DNA of 64,000 bases, taken from NCBI RefSeq assembly GCF_000384475.1, contig NZ_ARWB01000001.1, forward strand, positions 1,840,176-1,904,175, read 5' to 3'. The first letter of the stretch is position 1. Every line of letters starts with the position of its first letter. A model generated the notes under the pieces. That model worked only from the letters and a program-made list of their open reading frames with translations, was not told where the DNA came from and ran no database searches. This document shows, in pieces, positions 54,393 to 62,948 of the stretch. A program made the position numbers and the translations under genes. This stretch comes from Methylopila sp. M107. GTDB lineage: Bacteria > Pseudomonadota > Alphaproteobacteria > Rhizobiales > Methylopilaceae.

Positions 54393-55427
54393 TCACAGCC
54401 ACTTCGACCGCTTGAACGCAAAGAACAGCGTCACGCAGATCGTGATCATCGCAGCGATCACCACGTAATATCCGTTCTCGCTCTTCAGCTCCGGCATGTG
54501 CTCGAAATTCATGCCGTAGATGCCGGCGATCGCGGTCGGCACCGCGAGGATCGCGGCCCAGGCGGTGAGCTTTCGTGCGACGTCCGTCTGCTGCGCCTGC
54601 CCGGCCATCAGGCTCGCCTCGAACGCGAAGGCCAGCAGCTCGCGCAGCGAGTCGATCTCCTCCTGCACGCGCCGCAGATGGTCGTTGACGTCGCGGAACA
54701 GCGGCTGCAGCGCAGGGTCGATCGCGATGACCTCGGCGTGCTCCAGCCGCCGGCAGACGTCGCCGAGCGGCAGCGCGGCGTTGCGCAGACGTAGGAGGTC
54801 GCGGCGCAGCATATAGAGGCGCTTGACGTCGACCGCGCGCGGGTCGTCGCCGAACACCTCGTCCTCGAGGTTTTCGACCTCGTCCTGGATCGACTTCAGC
54901 ACCGGCATGTACTGGTCCACGATGAAGTCGAGGATGGCGTAGAGCACGTAGTGCTCGCCGCGCGACAGCACGACCTGGCAGCTCTCGGCGCGCTGGCGGA
55001 CCTGGGCGTAGGAGGTCGACGAGCCGTGCCGCACCGAGACGATGTGGCCCTTGCCGACGAAGAAATGCGTCTCGCCGAACGAGATGCGCTCTCCCTCCAT
55101 CTGGGCGGTGCGGGCCACGATGAAGGCGTCGTCGCCATACTGTTCGAGCTTTGGCGACTGGTGCGGCTGGGCGGCGTCCTCGATCGCAAGGTCGTGCAGC
55201 CCGAACTGTTTCTGCACGCGGGCGAGCAACTGCTCGCTCGGCTCCAGAAGGCCGATCCAGACGAAATGGCCGGGCTCCCGCGACCAGCGCCCGGCGTCCT
55301 CGATCGCGACGCCGCCGACCCGCTTGCCGCCGGCGTAGACGCTGGCCGCGACGACGCCCTCTTCCGGAGCGGGCTCGATGAAGCCGATCGGGGCCGGCTG
55401 CGTCTTGAGCTGAATGGTGGCGGTCAT
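54393..55427 (-). CDS. corA: CorA-type magnesium/cobalt channel
   Basis: A 344-residue pentameric divalent cation channel subunit. The large N-terminal cytoplasmic domain ends in two transmembrane helices; the pore motif GMNFEHMPEL (G-M-N) joins them near residue 310. Other family features are VWIGLLEPS, HDLAIEDAAQPHQSPKLEQYGDDAFIV and the long stalk helix with LPLGDVCRRLEHAEV. The natural substrate is Mg2+, perhaps also Co2+ or Ni2+. The orientation toward the guanidine/nickel genes is coincidental as far as can be seen. Confidence 0.93.
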   Translation of the reverse strand: MTATIQLKTQPAPIGFIEPAPEEGVVAASVYAGGKRVGGVAIEDAGRWSREPGHFVWIGLLEPSEQLLARVQKQFGLHDLAIEDAAQPHQSPKLEQYGDDAFIVARTAQMEGERISFGETHFFVGKGHIVSVRHGSSTSYAQVRQRAESCQVVLSRGEHYVLYAILDFIVDQYMPVLKSIQDEVENLEDEVFGDDPRAVDVKRLYMLRRDLLRLRNAALPLGDVCRRLEHAEVIAIDPALQPLFRDVNDHLRRVQEEIDSLRELLAFAFEASLMAGQAQQTDVARKLTAWAAILAVPTAIAGIYGMNFEHMPELKSENGYYVVIAAMITICVTLFFAFKRSKWL

Positions 55428-55540
55428 CGGCGAGGTCCCGACATTGTCGAACGCGAACTTACGTCCCTGTTTGACGCAAGCGCAATCGATGTGGATTAAG
55501 GGAAGGAGCAGTTTCCGGATCGCCCTGCGGGAAACGCGAC

Positions 55541-55639
55541 CGTCGTCCCGGCCGAAGGGCCGGGACCCAGAACCGTCAACGTCGCCAAGCTATTGATCGC
55601 TTTGTGGTTCTGGATTCCGACCCTTCGGCCGGAATGACG
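55541..55639. repeat. Palindromic repeat in the corA/reductase divergent region (family B)
   Basis: CGTCGTCCCGGCCGAAGGGCCGGGACCCAGAACC and GGTTCTGGATTCCGACCCTTCGGCCGGAATGACG face each other around about 30 AT-richer bases. It lies in the region shared by corA and the reductase gene. Confidence 0.75.
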
Positions 55640-55685
55640 CCGGGACCGATCGAGACGCTTTCCGATCTCGCACCAGTTTCGGCTC

Positions 55686-56675
55686 ATGACCGCGCTTTCC
55701 CTCGCCGCAGCCCACGACCTCGTCGCCGACGCGCTCATCCGCAGCGGAACCGCGCCGGAGGCGGCGGCCTCCGTCGCCCGCGCTCTGGTCGGCGCGGAGG
55801 CCGACGGACTGAAGGGTCATGGCCTCACCCGCACGCCGATCTATGCGGGCCAGGTGAAGAGCGGAAAGATTCTCGGAGACGCCCGCGCGAGCTTCAAGCG
55901 CGCCGCGCCGGCCGCGCTCGTGGTCGACGCCGGAAACGGCTTCGCCTATCCGGCGCTCGACATCGCGATCGCGGAGCTGCCGAAGGTCGCGCGCGAGACC
56001 GGGATCGCGGCCGCCGCGATCCGCCGCTCGAACCATTGCGGCGCGGCGGGGCGTCATGTCGAGGCCCTCGCCGAAGCCGGGATCGTGGCGCTGATGTTCG
56101 CCAACGCGCCCGCCTCGATGGCGCCATGGGGGGCGAAACGGCCGCTCTACGGCACCGACCCGATCGCCTTCGCATGCCCCATCCCCGACCGCGCGCCGAT
56201 CGTGATCGACATGTCGCTCTCCAAGGTCGCGCGCGGCAACATTCTGGCCGCGAGGCAGCGTGGCGAGACCATTCCGGACGACTGGGCCTTCGACGCGGAG
56301 GGGCGCCCCACCACCGACCCGGACGCCGCGATCGCGGGCCTGATGGCCCCGATGGGCGGGCCTAAGGGCGTCGCGCTCGCGCTGATGGTGGAGCTGCTCG
56401 CGGCGGGGCTGACGGGCGGCGGCTACGCCTTCGAGCTGACCTCGTTCCTCGACGACGTCGGCGGCCCGCCCAATGCCGGGCAGTTCATCCTCGCCATCGA
56501 CCCGGCGGCGTTCTCCGCCAACGGCCCAGAGCGCTTCGGGCTGATGGTGCAAGCCGTCGAGGCCGAAGAAGGCGCGCGGCTGCCCGGCGCGCGCCGGCTC
56601 GCGGCGCGCGCCCGCGCGGCGGCTGAGGGAATCGAGATCGGCGAAACGCTGATCGCGGAGATCGAGGCGGTCTAG
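55686..56675 (+). CDS. Ldh2-family NAD(P)-dependent oxidoreductase (malate/lactate dehydrogenase or DpkA-like)
   Basis: A 329-residue member of the malate/L-lactate dehydrogenase (YlbC/DpkA) family. Visible: GAEADGLKGHGLTRTPIYAGQ, AIRRSNHCGAAGRHVEALAEAGIVALMFAN (catalytic His region), GTDPIAFACPIPDRAPIVIDM and MGGPKGVALALMVELLAAGLTGG. Family members reduce 2-oxo acids, ureidoglycolate or cyclic imines; some DpkA proteins form N-methyl-alanine from pyruvate and methylamine, which would fit this window, but nothing in the sequence decides. The ATG at 55686 has no obvious strong site. Confidence 0.75.
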   Translation: MTALSLAAAHDLVADALIRSGTAPEAAASVARALVGAEADGLKGHGLTRTPIYAGQVKSGKILGDARASFKRAAPAALVVDAGNGFAYPALDIAIAELPKVARETGIAAAAIRRSNHCGAAGRHVEALAEAGIVALMFANAPASMAPWGAKRPLYGTDPIAFACPIPDRAPIVIDMSLSKVARGNILAARQRGETIPDDWAFDAEGRPTTDPDAAIAGLMAPMGGPKGVALALMVELLAAGLTGGGYAFELTSFLDDVGGPPNAGQFILAIDPAAFSANGPERFGLMVQAVEAEEGARLPGARRLAARARAAAEGIEIGETLIAEIEAV

Positions 56676-56700
56676 GCTTCGATGTCGCCCGGGCGGCGCT

Positions 56701-57570
56701 TCACGGAATCCGGAACGCCGTCAGCTTGCCTTCCTTGTTCTGCGGCACGAAGGCGGTCTTGGTCTGCGGGTCGTAGCTCAGGTCCGCCGTGCCGGAGGGC
56801 AGCGGGGCCAATGTCTCGAACGAGCCGCTCTGGTCGATCCTGAGCAGTCCGCCCTTGATGTAGTCGGTCGCCAGATACTTGCCGCCGCCGAGCACGACGA
56901 GCCCGTCCAGCGCGCCGATCGGCGAGCCGTCGCCGAGCGTGCGGACCGAATCTCCCGAGAGCGGCGCTTCGACGAGGAACCCCGGAACCGCCTCCTGGCC
57001 CGCCGCGGCCGGCTTGCCGAAGCTCGCGACCACCATGGCGTCGCCTTCGATGGCGAGACCGTTCGGGCTGTTCAGCCGGTCGTTGCGAAGCCACGGCTTC
57101 ACTTCGCCGCTTTCCAGCACCGAGATCGTGTTCGTGCCGCTGTCCGAGACATAGACGCGGCCGGCGCCGTCGGTGACGATGTCGTTCAGGAACACCGCGC
57201 CCTCGACCTTGTGCCGCGCCGTGACCTTGCCCGAGGCGACGTCGATCTCGACGAGTTCGTCGATGTCGGCGGCGTAGAGCTTGCCGCCCGAAAGACCCAG
57301 TCCTTTCGGGGCGTTGAGGCCCTTGACCCAGCCGGACTGCACCACCTTGCCTTCCGGCGAGACCTTGCTGATCTGGCCGTCGCCGTCCTTGGCGCGCATG
57401 TCGCCGACGACCTCGCTGACGAAGATCACGCCGCCGCTCGCGTCATAGAGCGCCGATTCCGGCTGCTTCAGACCGTCGATCTCCCAGAGCTTCTCGAGTT
57501 CCGCCGCATGCGCGGGGCCCATCAGCAGCATGGCTGCGGCTGCGGCGAAGGCGGCGTGTCGGAGCGTCAT
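56701..57570 (-). CDS. Periplasmic SMP-30/NHL-like beta-propeller protein
   Basis: A 289-residue exported protein: signal peptide (LRHAAFAAAAAMLLMGPAHA) then an SMP-30/gluconolactonase-like propeller (LKQPESALYDASGGVIFVSEVVGDMRAKDGDGQISKVSPEG, LNDIVTDGAGRVYVSDSGTNTI, LNSPNGLAIEGDAMVVASFG). Members are calcium-dependent lactonases or binding proteins; here the activity is unknown. It is 134 bases downstream of the HupE gene with a hairpin between, so probably a separate unit. Confidence 0.75.
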   Translation of the reverse strand: MTLRHAAFAAAAAMLLMGPAHAAELEKLWEIDGLKQPESALYDASGGVIFVSEVVGDMRAKDGDGQISKVSPEGKVVQSGWVKGLNAPKGLGLSGGKLYAADIDELVEIDVASGKVTARHKVEGAVFLNDIVTDGAGRVYVSDSGTNTISVLESGEVKPWLRNDRLNSPNGLAIEGDAMVVASFGKPAAAGQEAVPGFLVEAPLSGDSVRTLGDGSPIGALDGLVVLGGGKYLATDYIKGGLLRIDQSGSFETLAPLPSGTADLSYDPQTKTAFVPQNKEGKLTAFRIP

Positions 57571-57633
57571 GGGTGGTTCTCCCGCTGGATGCCGGCGCCG
57601 TCCGGCGCCTTGTCTGTTCGGGAGCTTATATGG

Positions 57634-57662
57634 GCGCGGGATCGACGATCTCGATCCCGCGC
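57634..57662 (-). terminator. Hairpin after the HupE/UreJ gene
   Basis: A perfect 12-base inverted repeat, GCGCGGGATCGA and its complement around CGATC, lies 43 bases after the HupE stop (minus strand). No run of T follows on the minus strand, so it would act as a rho-assisted or processing hairpin. It marks a likely end of the guanidine/nickel transcript. Confidence 0.45.
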
Positions 57663-57704
57663 GGCCTCGAAAGGCTTTTGGAACCGCGCTTTAGGCCCTG
57701 TCCC

Positions 57705-58304
57705 TCAGGCCGCTCCGACCAGGATCGCGACGCCGGCGAGCCCCGCTGCGGCGCCCGCGGCCCGCGTGGCCAGCGGGCCATATATGCGGGCCAGCTGGCC
57801 ACATGTCGCGCCAAAGCCGACGCCAAGAGCATGTAGGGCCGCGGTCGCCAGCATGAAGCCGGCCGCATAGGCCGCGCCGCCGGCCGCGCCGGGCATCTCG
57901 GCCCCATGGGCGTAGCCGTGGAACACCGCGAAGGCCCCGACCAGCGCCATCGCGGCCGCGACCGGCGCCTTCACGCCGAACGCGACCGCGGCGCCCAGCA
58001 CAATGACGGAGAGCGCGATCGCGGTTTCGACGAAGGGGAGGTTCACTCCCGCCATGCCGAGCGCGCCGCCCGCCGCCATCACGCCGACGAAGGTTGCGGG
58101 CACGAGCCACACCGCGCGGCCGCCGAGCTGGAAGGCGAAGACGCCGACCATCACCATGGCGAGCACATGGTCGAGCCCGTCGACCGGATGGCCCGCGCCG
58201 GCGGCGAAGCCGACCGTGTCGCCATGCCCGGTATGGGCGAAGGCGATCGAGGGGACGAGCGCAGCCGCAAGGCCGAGCGCGGGGCGGAGAAGACGGAGGG
58301 TCAT
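57705..58304 (-). CDS. HupE/UreJ-family nickel permease
   Basis: A 199-residue membrane protein of the HupE/UreJ family, with an N-terminal signal-like helix (RLLRPALGLAAALVPSIAFAH) and the signature HPVDGLDHVLAMVMVGVFAFQLGG; six helices follow. HupE/UreJ proteins import Ni2+ (or Co2+) for hydrogenase or urease. Here no hydrogenase or urease gene is near; the next nickel enzyme candidate is the guanidine hydrolase-like gene 1 kb upstream. The ATG at 58304 has GGAG about 10 bases ahead. Confidence 0.9.
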   Translation of the reverse strand: MTLRLLRPALGLAAALVPSIAFAHTGHGDTVGFAAGAGHPVDGLDHVLAMVMVGVFAFQLGGRAVWLVPATFVGVMAAGGALGMAGVNLPFVETAIALSVIVLGAAVAFGVKAPVAAAMALVGAFAVFHGYAHGAEMPGAAGGAAYAAGFMLATAALHALGVGFGATCGQLARIYGPLATRAAGAAAGLAGVAILVGAA

Positions 58305-58333
58305 GGACGATCTCCAGAAATGCGGGGTCGCGC

Positions 58334-58858
58334 TCATGCGCGGGTTTCGAAATGGGAGGCCTGGGTGCGGTCGATGAGCGCCCGGGCGGCTGCGAAATCA
58401 AGGCGTTGGACGGATTTCCCGTCGTGATACAGGAAGGCGAGACGACGCCGTCGCGAGGTCATCTTGGCCGGCAGCGGATCGTAGCGCACGCCCTGCCCGC
58501 CGAGCAGCGGCGCGACCGCGCCGACGTCGACCATGTCCTCGGTCTCGACCCTGAGCAGGTGGAAGCGTTTTCCGGACGCGTCCTCGCCGACGAAGGCGAC
58601 GCCGGCGACGCGCAGGAAACTCGTCACGTCCGACGCGTTGGAGAACGCCTCGACGAAGGCCGCCTCGACGAGGTCGAGATCGGTGGTCTTGGGGTCTTCC
58701 GGCGCGTGCTCGTGGCCGTGCGGAAGATGCGGCGTCTGCCACTGCACGGTTTTTGCGGGCGCATGATTGTGGCCGTGCCCGTGGGAGTGGGGGGCGGCGT
58801 GGGCGTGGGAATGCCCTCCCCCGCCATGGTCGTGATGGTGGTCGTGGCCGTCATGCAT
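58334..58858 (-). CDS. Histidine-rich putative nickel chaperone, novel
   Basis: A 174-residue cytoplasmic protein whose first 51 residues contain 18 histidines (DGHDHHHDHGGGGHSHAHAA, then HSHGHGHNH and HGHEH). The rest is an alpha/beta domain (DLDLVEAAFVEAFSNASDVTSF, VAGVAFVGEDASGKRFHLLRVE, LGGQGVRYDPLPAKM) without motif of HypA, HypB, SlyD or UreE that I can recognise. The gene lies between the guanidine hydrolase-like and HupE genes and is 29 bases from the latter. Nickel storage or delivery is inferred from the histidines and neighbours. GGAGG precedes the ATG at 10 bases. Confidence 0.65.
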   Translation of the reverse strand: MHDGHDHHHDHGGGGHSHAHAAPHSHGHGHNHAPAKTVQWQTPHLPHGHEHAPEDPKTTDLDLVEAAFVEAFSNASDVTSFLRVAGVAFVGEDASGKRFHLLRVETEDMVDVGAVAPLLGGQGVRYDPLPAKMTSRRRRLAFLYHDGKSVQRLDFAAARALIDRTQASHFETRA

Positions 58859-58921
58859 GACCCGGGACCCTCCTTTCTTCACCTCTCCCCTGTGGCGACC
58901 GGCGCGAAACCAGCCGCCTCG

Positions 58922-59285
58922 GATCCTCCTCCGCGAAGCGGGGGAGGGGGACCATGCGTAGCATGGTGGAGGGGGCGCGCTTCAGGATGAGGCTCTCCCG
59001 GAGACCCAGGCGCTTTACGCCTCGCCCCCTCCACCGCTTCGCGGTCCCCCTCCCCCGTGCTCCGCACGGAGGAGGATCAAGAAGCGACGCCTCCGCAGGC
59101 GCATTGAAGGAAGGGCGCGACGCCGGTCGCCCCTTCTCCCGCTCGCGGGAGAAGGTAAGGATGAGGGGGCGTGGCGCAGACATTTTTGAAGAGAGCCCGT
59201 CCGCTTGGGAAGCGCACTCTGCTGAACCCTCAGCGCTAACGCCCCTCACCCTTACCCTCTCCCGCCTCGGCGGGAGAGGGGGACG
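58922..59285. repeat. Two large palindromic repeats between the hydrolase and His-rich genes (family C)
   Basis: The first, 58922-59078, starts GATCCTCCTCCG and ends CGGAGGAGGATC, with long inner arms rich in GGGGGAGGGG and CCCCCTCC. The second, 59128-59285, starts in CCCCTTCTCCCGC with GGGAGAAGG and ends GGGAGAGGGGG. Together they fill almost all of the 477-base gap (58859-59335). They probably separate the hydrolase from the downstream genes and may need an extra promoter for the latter. Confidence 0.7.
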
Positions 59286-59335
59286 GAGGAGGCGTCGCGC
59301 TTTCGCCTTCAGCGCCTGTTCCAACAGCCCGCCCA

Positions 59336-60541
59336 TCAAAAGCTCACCGGCTTGTCGATGATCGACTTGTGCTTGCCGAGGGTGCCGTGCGCCACCATCG
59401 AGCCGAGCGCCTCGACGATCACGCGGGTGCCGAACAGCGCGGTGATGTCCGAGGTGTCGTAAGGCGGCGAGACCTCCACCACCTCGAAGCCGCAGATGCC
59501 CGGCGCGCAGACGAGGCCGAGAATCTTCAGCGCCTCGCGCGGCAGGAAGCCGCCGGGCTCCGGCCAGCCGGTGCCGGGCACGAAGCCGCAATCGATGCTG
59601 TCGACGTCGAACGAGATGTAGACGGCGTCCGTCCCCTCCCAGGCGAGGTCGAGCGCGATCTCGGCGGTCTTCTCGAGTCCGAACTTTTCGATGTCCTCGA
59701 TCGTCAGCACGTTGGTCTCGCGCCGGCGCCCTTCGGCCACGCCGTAGCGCGGGACCTGCCAGCCGCCGATGCCGAGCTGCACGAGATTCTTCGGCGAGAC
59801 GTTCGGCAGGTTCGTCGCCCAGAACCAGGGCGTGGTGTGCATCCGCTCGTCGAGGTCCTTCTCCTGGATGTCGATGTGCCGGTCGAAGTGGATGATGCCG
59901 ATCTTCTTCGAGGTGCATTCGGCGATGCCGCGGACGCACGGGAAGCCGATCGAATGGTCGCCGCCGATCATCACCGGCAGCGCGCCCGAGGACGCGACGT
60001 GGGAGACGCCGCGCGTGATCTGGTCGAAGCTTTTTTCGAGGTTCGCCGGGATGGTGAACACGTCGCCGGCGTCGCAAAGCGTCATCTGCTCGCGAAGATC
60101 GATGCCCATCTCGTAATTGTAGGGGGTGTAGAGCGCCGAGATGCGGCGCACCCCTTGAGGCCCGAAGCGGGTTCCGGGGCGGTAGGTGGTGCCGCTATCG
60201 AACGGAATGCCGAGCACGGCGGCGTCGTATTTGCCGACGTCGCGGACGTTCTCGACGTAAGGCGCCTTCATGAAGGTGTTGATGCCGGCGAAATGCGGAA
60301 GCTCGCCGCGCGCGAAGGTCGGGATCGACTTGTCCGTGATCGAATCCGCGCCGGGCAGGCCCATGTCGAGGGCCCACTGCTGCTCCTTCCGCCACTGGGT
60401 CTCGGGAAGATACTGCTCCTTGTCGAGCGCCTTCCAGCCTTGCGTGTCCATCTTGGAGAAGTCTGGGTGGTGGCGGCGCTGGCGCTCGCGCGAGGGCGCA
60501 AGTCCGGCGACGCGGCTGCGGCGTGCGGGTGACGGGATCAT
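59336..60541 (-). CDS. gdmH: Guanidine hydrolase-type ureohydrolase (agmatinase family, extended N-terminus)
   Basis: A 401-residue ureohydrolase. The metal ligands are GGDHS (H196), FDRHID (D220, H222, D224) and SFDVDSID (D312, D314). The F-D-R-H variant of the usual D-A-H motif and an N-terminal extension of about 100 residues before the KYDAAVLGIPFDSGTTYRPG core set it apart from plain agmatinases and match the nickel-dependent guanidine hydrolase group (cyanobacterial Sll1077/GdmH). It sits behind a guanidine-type ABC transporter and before nickel genes. AAGGAGAAG precedes the ATG. The main alternative is a guanidinobutyrase-type enzyme. Confidence 0.82.
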   Translation of the reverse strand: MIPSPARRSRVAGLAPSRERQRRHHPDFSKMDTQGWKALDKEQYLPETQWRKEQQWALDMGLPGADSITDKSIPTFARGELPHFAGINTFMKAPYVENVRDVGKYDAAVLGIPFDSGTTYRPGTRFGPQGVRRISALYTPYNYEMGIDLREQMTLCDAGDVFTIPANLEKSFDQITRGVSHVASSGALPVMIGGDHSIGFPCVRGIAECTSKKIGIIHFDRHIDIQEKDLDERMHTTPWFWATNLPNVSPKNLVQLGIGGWQVPRYGVAEGRRRETNVLTIEDIEKFGLEKTAEIALDLAWEGTDAVYISFDVDSIDCGFVPGTGWPEPGGFLPREALKILGLVCAPGICGFEVVEVSPPYDTSDITALFGTRVIVEALGSMVAHGTLGKHKSIIDKPVSF

Positions 60542-60632
60542 TCGGCTTCTCCTTGGGTAAGGCTGGCCGTCTTCCCGAGGCTTTCAGTCGGGAACGTCAT
60601 CAGCGGGGAATTCGTAAAGCGCGACGCCGCTA

Positions 60633-61196
60633 TGGCGCGACGCCTACCGTCCCCCTCCCCCTTGTGGGGAGGGTAAGGGTGGGGGAGGTCCAGAACGGCG
60701 CGAGAGGTTCGGCGTCGAGCGGCGTCAGCGAAGGCGCTCCATTCGGAACCAACCCCACCCCTAGCCCCTCCCCGCAAGGGGGAGGGGAACAGGTCGCGCG
60801 AAACCGTGCTTTTCGTCGTGGCGCGACGCGCTCTTGTCCCGGCCTTGAGCCGGGACCTAGAACCGCAAAGGCGTCCAAAACCACGCACCAACGGCCCAGT
60901 TTTCAGGGCGGCCGTCAGCGCGTCTGGGTCCCGGCTCAAGGCCGGGACAAGAGAGCTGAACTCAGCTCGATACGCGATCCCGGCTCGGCCTTCGGCCGTC
61001 CGGGATGACGCGATGCAGGCAGTGGCGCGACGCCGACCGTCCCCCTCCCCCTTGCGGGGAGGGTAAGGGTGGGGGTGGTTCAGAACGGCGCGAGAGGTTC
61101 GGCGTCGAGCGGCGTCAGCGAAGCCGCTCCATTCGGGACCACCCCCACCCCTAACCCCTCCCCGCAAGGGGGAGGGGAACAGGCCGCGCGAAATCG
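60633..61196. repeat. Duplicated 174-base repeat with a palindrome between (families C and B)
   Basis: 60633-60806 and 61023-61196 are nearly identical 174-base direct repeats, 390 bases apart, each itself a palindrome of CCCCTCCCCCTT and GGGGGAGGGG. Between them 60831-60953 is a family B palindrome with perfect 26-base arms (CTCTTGTCCCGGCCTTGAGC start). The whole block fills the gap between the ABC ATPase gene and gdmH (60542-61202). Confidence 0.8.
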
Positions 61197-61202
61197 CGCC
61201 CC

Positions 61203-61976
61203 TCACGCCACCGCCTCGCTCGCCCGTTTCGGAAAGCCCAGCACCGGCACTGGCCCGCCGCGCGTCAGGTCGAGGTCGTAGGTGATGCGCGCGCCGAAGC
61301 GGCCAGGCGCCTGCGGGTCGTGGCGGACCTTGTCGAACGCCACCACACGCGTGCCGAGGTTGAACGCCTCCTTCAGGTCGTGCGTCACCATGATCACCGT
61401 CATGCCGAGCCGCTCCCAGAGCGGCTTCAGCAGCGCGTGCATCTGGGTCCTGGTGCCGGGGTCGAGCGCGCCGAAGGGCTCGTCGAGCAGCAAAACCTTC
61501 GGGTCCTTCGCCAGCGCCTGCGCGATCGCGAGGCGTTGCTGCATGCCGCCCGACAGCGCGCTCGGATGCTTGTCGCGATGGGGGCCAAGCCCGACCGCGA
61601 CGATCAGCTCCTCGCTCTTCTCAAGCGCCGCTTTCCGCGCCGAGCCGAACAGCCGGCCAAGGAAGCGGGACTGGCCGAGCTCATAGGCGAGCAGCACATT
61701 GCCGAGGACGGTCAGATGCGGCAGCACCGAATAGCGCTGGAACACGACGCCCCGGTCGGCGCCCGGCTCGTCCGGCAGCGGCTTGCCGTCGAGCAGCAGT
61801 TTTCCGCGGGACGGCCGATCCTGGCCCAGCACCATGCGCAGAAACGTGCTCTTGCCGCAGCCCGAGGGACCGACGACCGACAGGAACGACCCCGAGGCGA
61901 TCTCGAGGTTGAGGTTCTCGATGACGATCTGGTCGCCGAACTCCGCCCAGACGTTTTCGACCGAGATCGCGCTCAT
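61203..61976 (-). CDS. Guanidine-type ABC transporter ATPase
   Basis: A 257-residue NrtD/SsuB/TauB-like importer ATPase. Walker A GPSGCGKST, signature LSGGMQQRLAIAQAL, Walker B VLLLDEPFGALD and H-switch VTHDLKEAF are intact. The YELGQSRFLGRLFGSARKAAL insertion and the C-terminal RITYDLDLTRGGPVPVLG end are seen in the urea-carboxylase/guanidine-associated branch. Its start overlaps the permease stop (ATGA). It couples ATP hydrolysis to uptake through the permease. Confidence 0.9.
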   Translation of the reverse strand: MSAISVENVWAEFGDQIVIENLNLEIASGSFLSVVGPSGCGKSTFLRMVLGQDRPSRGKLLLDGKPLPDEPGADRGVVFQRYSVLPHLTVLGNVLLAYELGQSRFLGRLFGSARKAALEKSEELIVAVGLGPHRDKHPSALSGGMQQRLAIAQALAKDPKVLLLDEPFGALDPGTRTQMHALLKPLWERLGMTVIMVTHDLKEAFNLGTRVVAFDKVRHDPQAPGRFGARITYDLDLTRGGPVPVLGFPKRASEAVA

Positions 61977-62794
61977 CGCCGCTCCCCCACATAGGCCCAA
62001 GGGAAGGCCGAGCGCGACAGCTTGGCAAGCGCGAAGTCGAGCACGAAGGCGATCAGCGTGATCCAGGCGACGTAAGGCAAAATGACGTCCATCGCGAGAT
62101 AGCGGCGGACGAGGAAGATGCGGTAGCCGAGCCCTGAGTCGGAGGCGATCGCCTCGGCCGCGATCAGGAACAGGAAGGCCGGACCGATCTGCAGCCGCAC
62201 GAGCTCGATCAGCCGCGGCATGACCTGCGGCAGCACCACGCGCACGATCGTGGTCCAGGTCGAGGCGCCGAGCGTCTGGGCTTTCACCAGTTGCTCGGTC
62301 GGGATCGCCTGAACCGTCATGGCGATGTCGCGGATGATCGGCGGCGCGACACCGATGACGATGAGGATGACCTTCGACAGCTCGCCGAGGCCGAAGATGA
62401 TGAACAGGATCGGCAGGATCGCCATCGGCGGGATCATCGAGATGACCGCGACCAGCGGCCCGCCGCCGGCGCCGACGACCGGCAGCACGCCGAGCGCGAC
62501 CCCGAGGATCAGCCCGAGCAGGGTCGCGAAGCCGAGGCCCAGCGCGAGGCGCTGCAGGCTGGAAAGCGTGTCGGCGACGAGCGTGATCTCGCCGGTCCGT
62601 TTGTCCGGCTCGAACGCCATGCGGGACGCCGTCGCCGACATCTCCGAGATCGGCGGCAGCAGCTTGTCGTTCGGGTTCGCGGCGCGCCGCTCGGCGGAGC
62701 CGATGACGTAGACGAAGGCCAGGATCACGAACGGGATGATGGCGAGCAGCAGCCGCCCTCCCCTGCCCGGCTGGATGTTCATCGCGCGGCGCAT
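61973..62794 (-). CDS. Guanidine-type ABC transporter permease
   Basis: A 273-residue importer permease with about six helices and the BPD-type EAA loop (EQLVKAQTLGASTWTTIVRVVLPQVMPRL). It has a periplasmic stretch after the first helix (NDKLLPPISEMSATASRMAFEPDKRTGE), typical of the nitrate/taurine/guanidine transporter group. It sits between the substrate-binding protein gene and the ATPase gene on the minus strand. Substrate assignment follows from the neighbours. Confidence 0.88.
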   Translation of the reverse strand: MRRAMNIQPGRGGRLLLAIIPFVILAFVYVIGSAERRAANPNDKLLPPISEMSATASRMAFEPDKRTGEITLVADTLSSLQRLALGLGFATLLGLILGVALGVLPVVGAGGGPLVAVISMIPPMAILPILFIIFGLGELSKVILIVIGVAPPIIRDIAMTVQAIPTEQLVKAQTLGASTWTTIVRVVLPQVMPRLIELVRLQIGPAFLFLIAAEAIASDSGLGYRIFLVRRYLAMDVILPYVAWITLIAFVLDFALAKLSRSAFPWAYVGERR

Positions 62795-62813
62795 GAGTGA
62801 CCCCTACTGGCCC

Positions 62814-62927
62814 CGTCATCCCGGACGGCGGCGAAGCCGCCGAGCCGGGATCGTTCTCCGGAGATGAAGAAGCCGCGTTCCGTCCTGAGGACGATCCCGG
62901 ATCGGCCTTCGGCCGTCCGGGATGACG
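62814..62927. repeat. Palindromic repeat between the binding-protein and permease genes (family B)
   Basis: CGTCATCCCGGACGGCGGCGAAGCCGCC and GGATCGGCCTTCGGCCGTCCGGGATGACG face each other, each with its own inner hairpin, around about 40 bases. It lies in the operon between the substrate-binding protein and the permease and would be transcribed. A stable hairpin there may keep binding-protein mRNA in excess. Confidence 0.75.
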
Positions 62928-62948
62928 CTTTCCCCCTCACGAGAAGCC

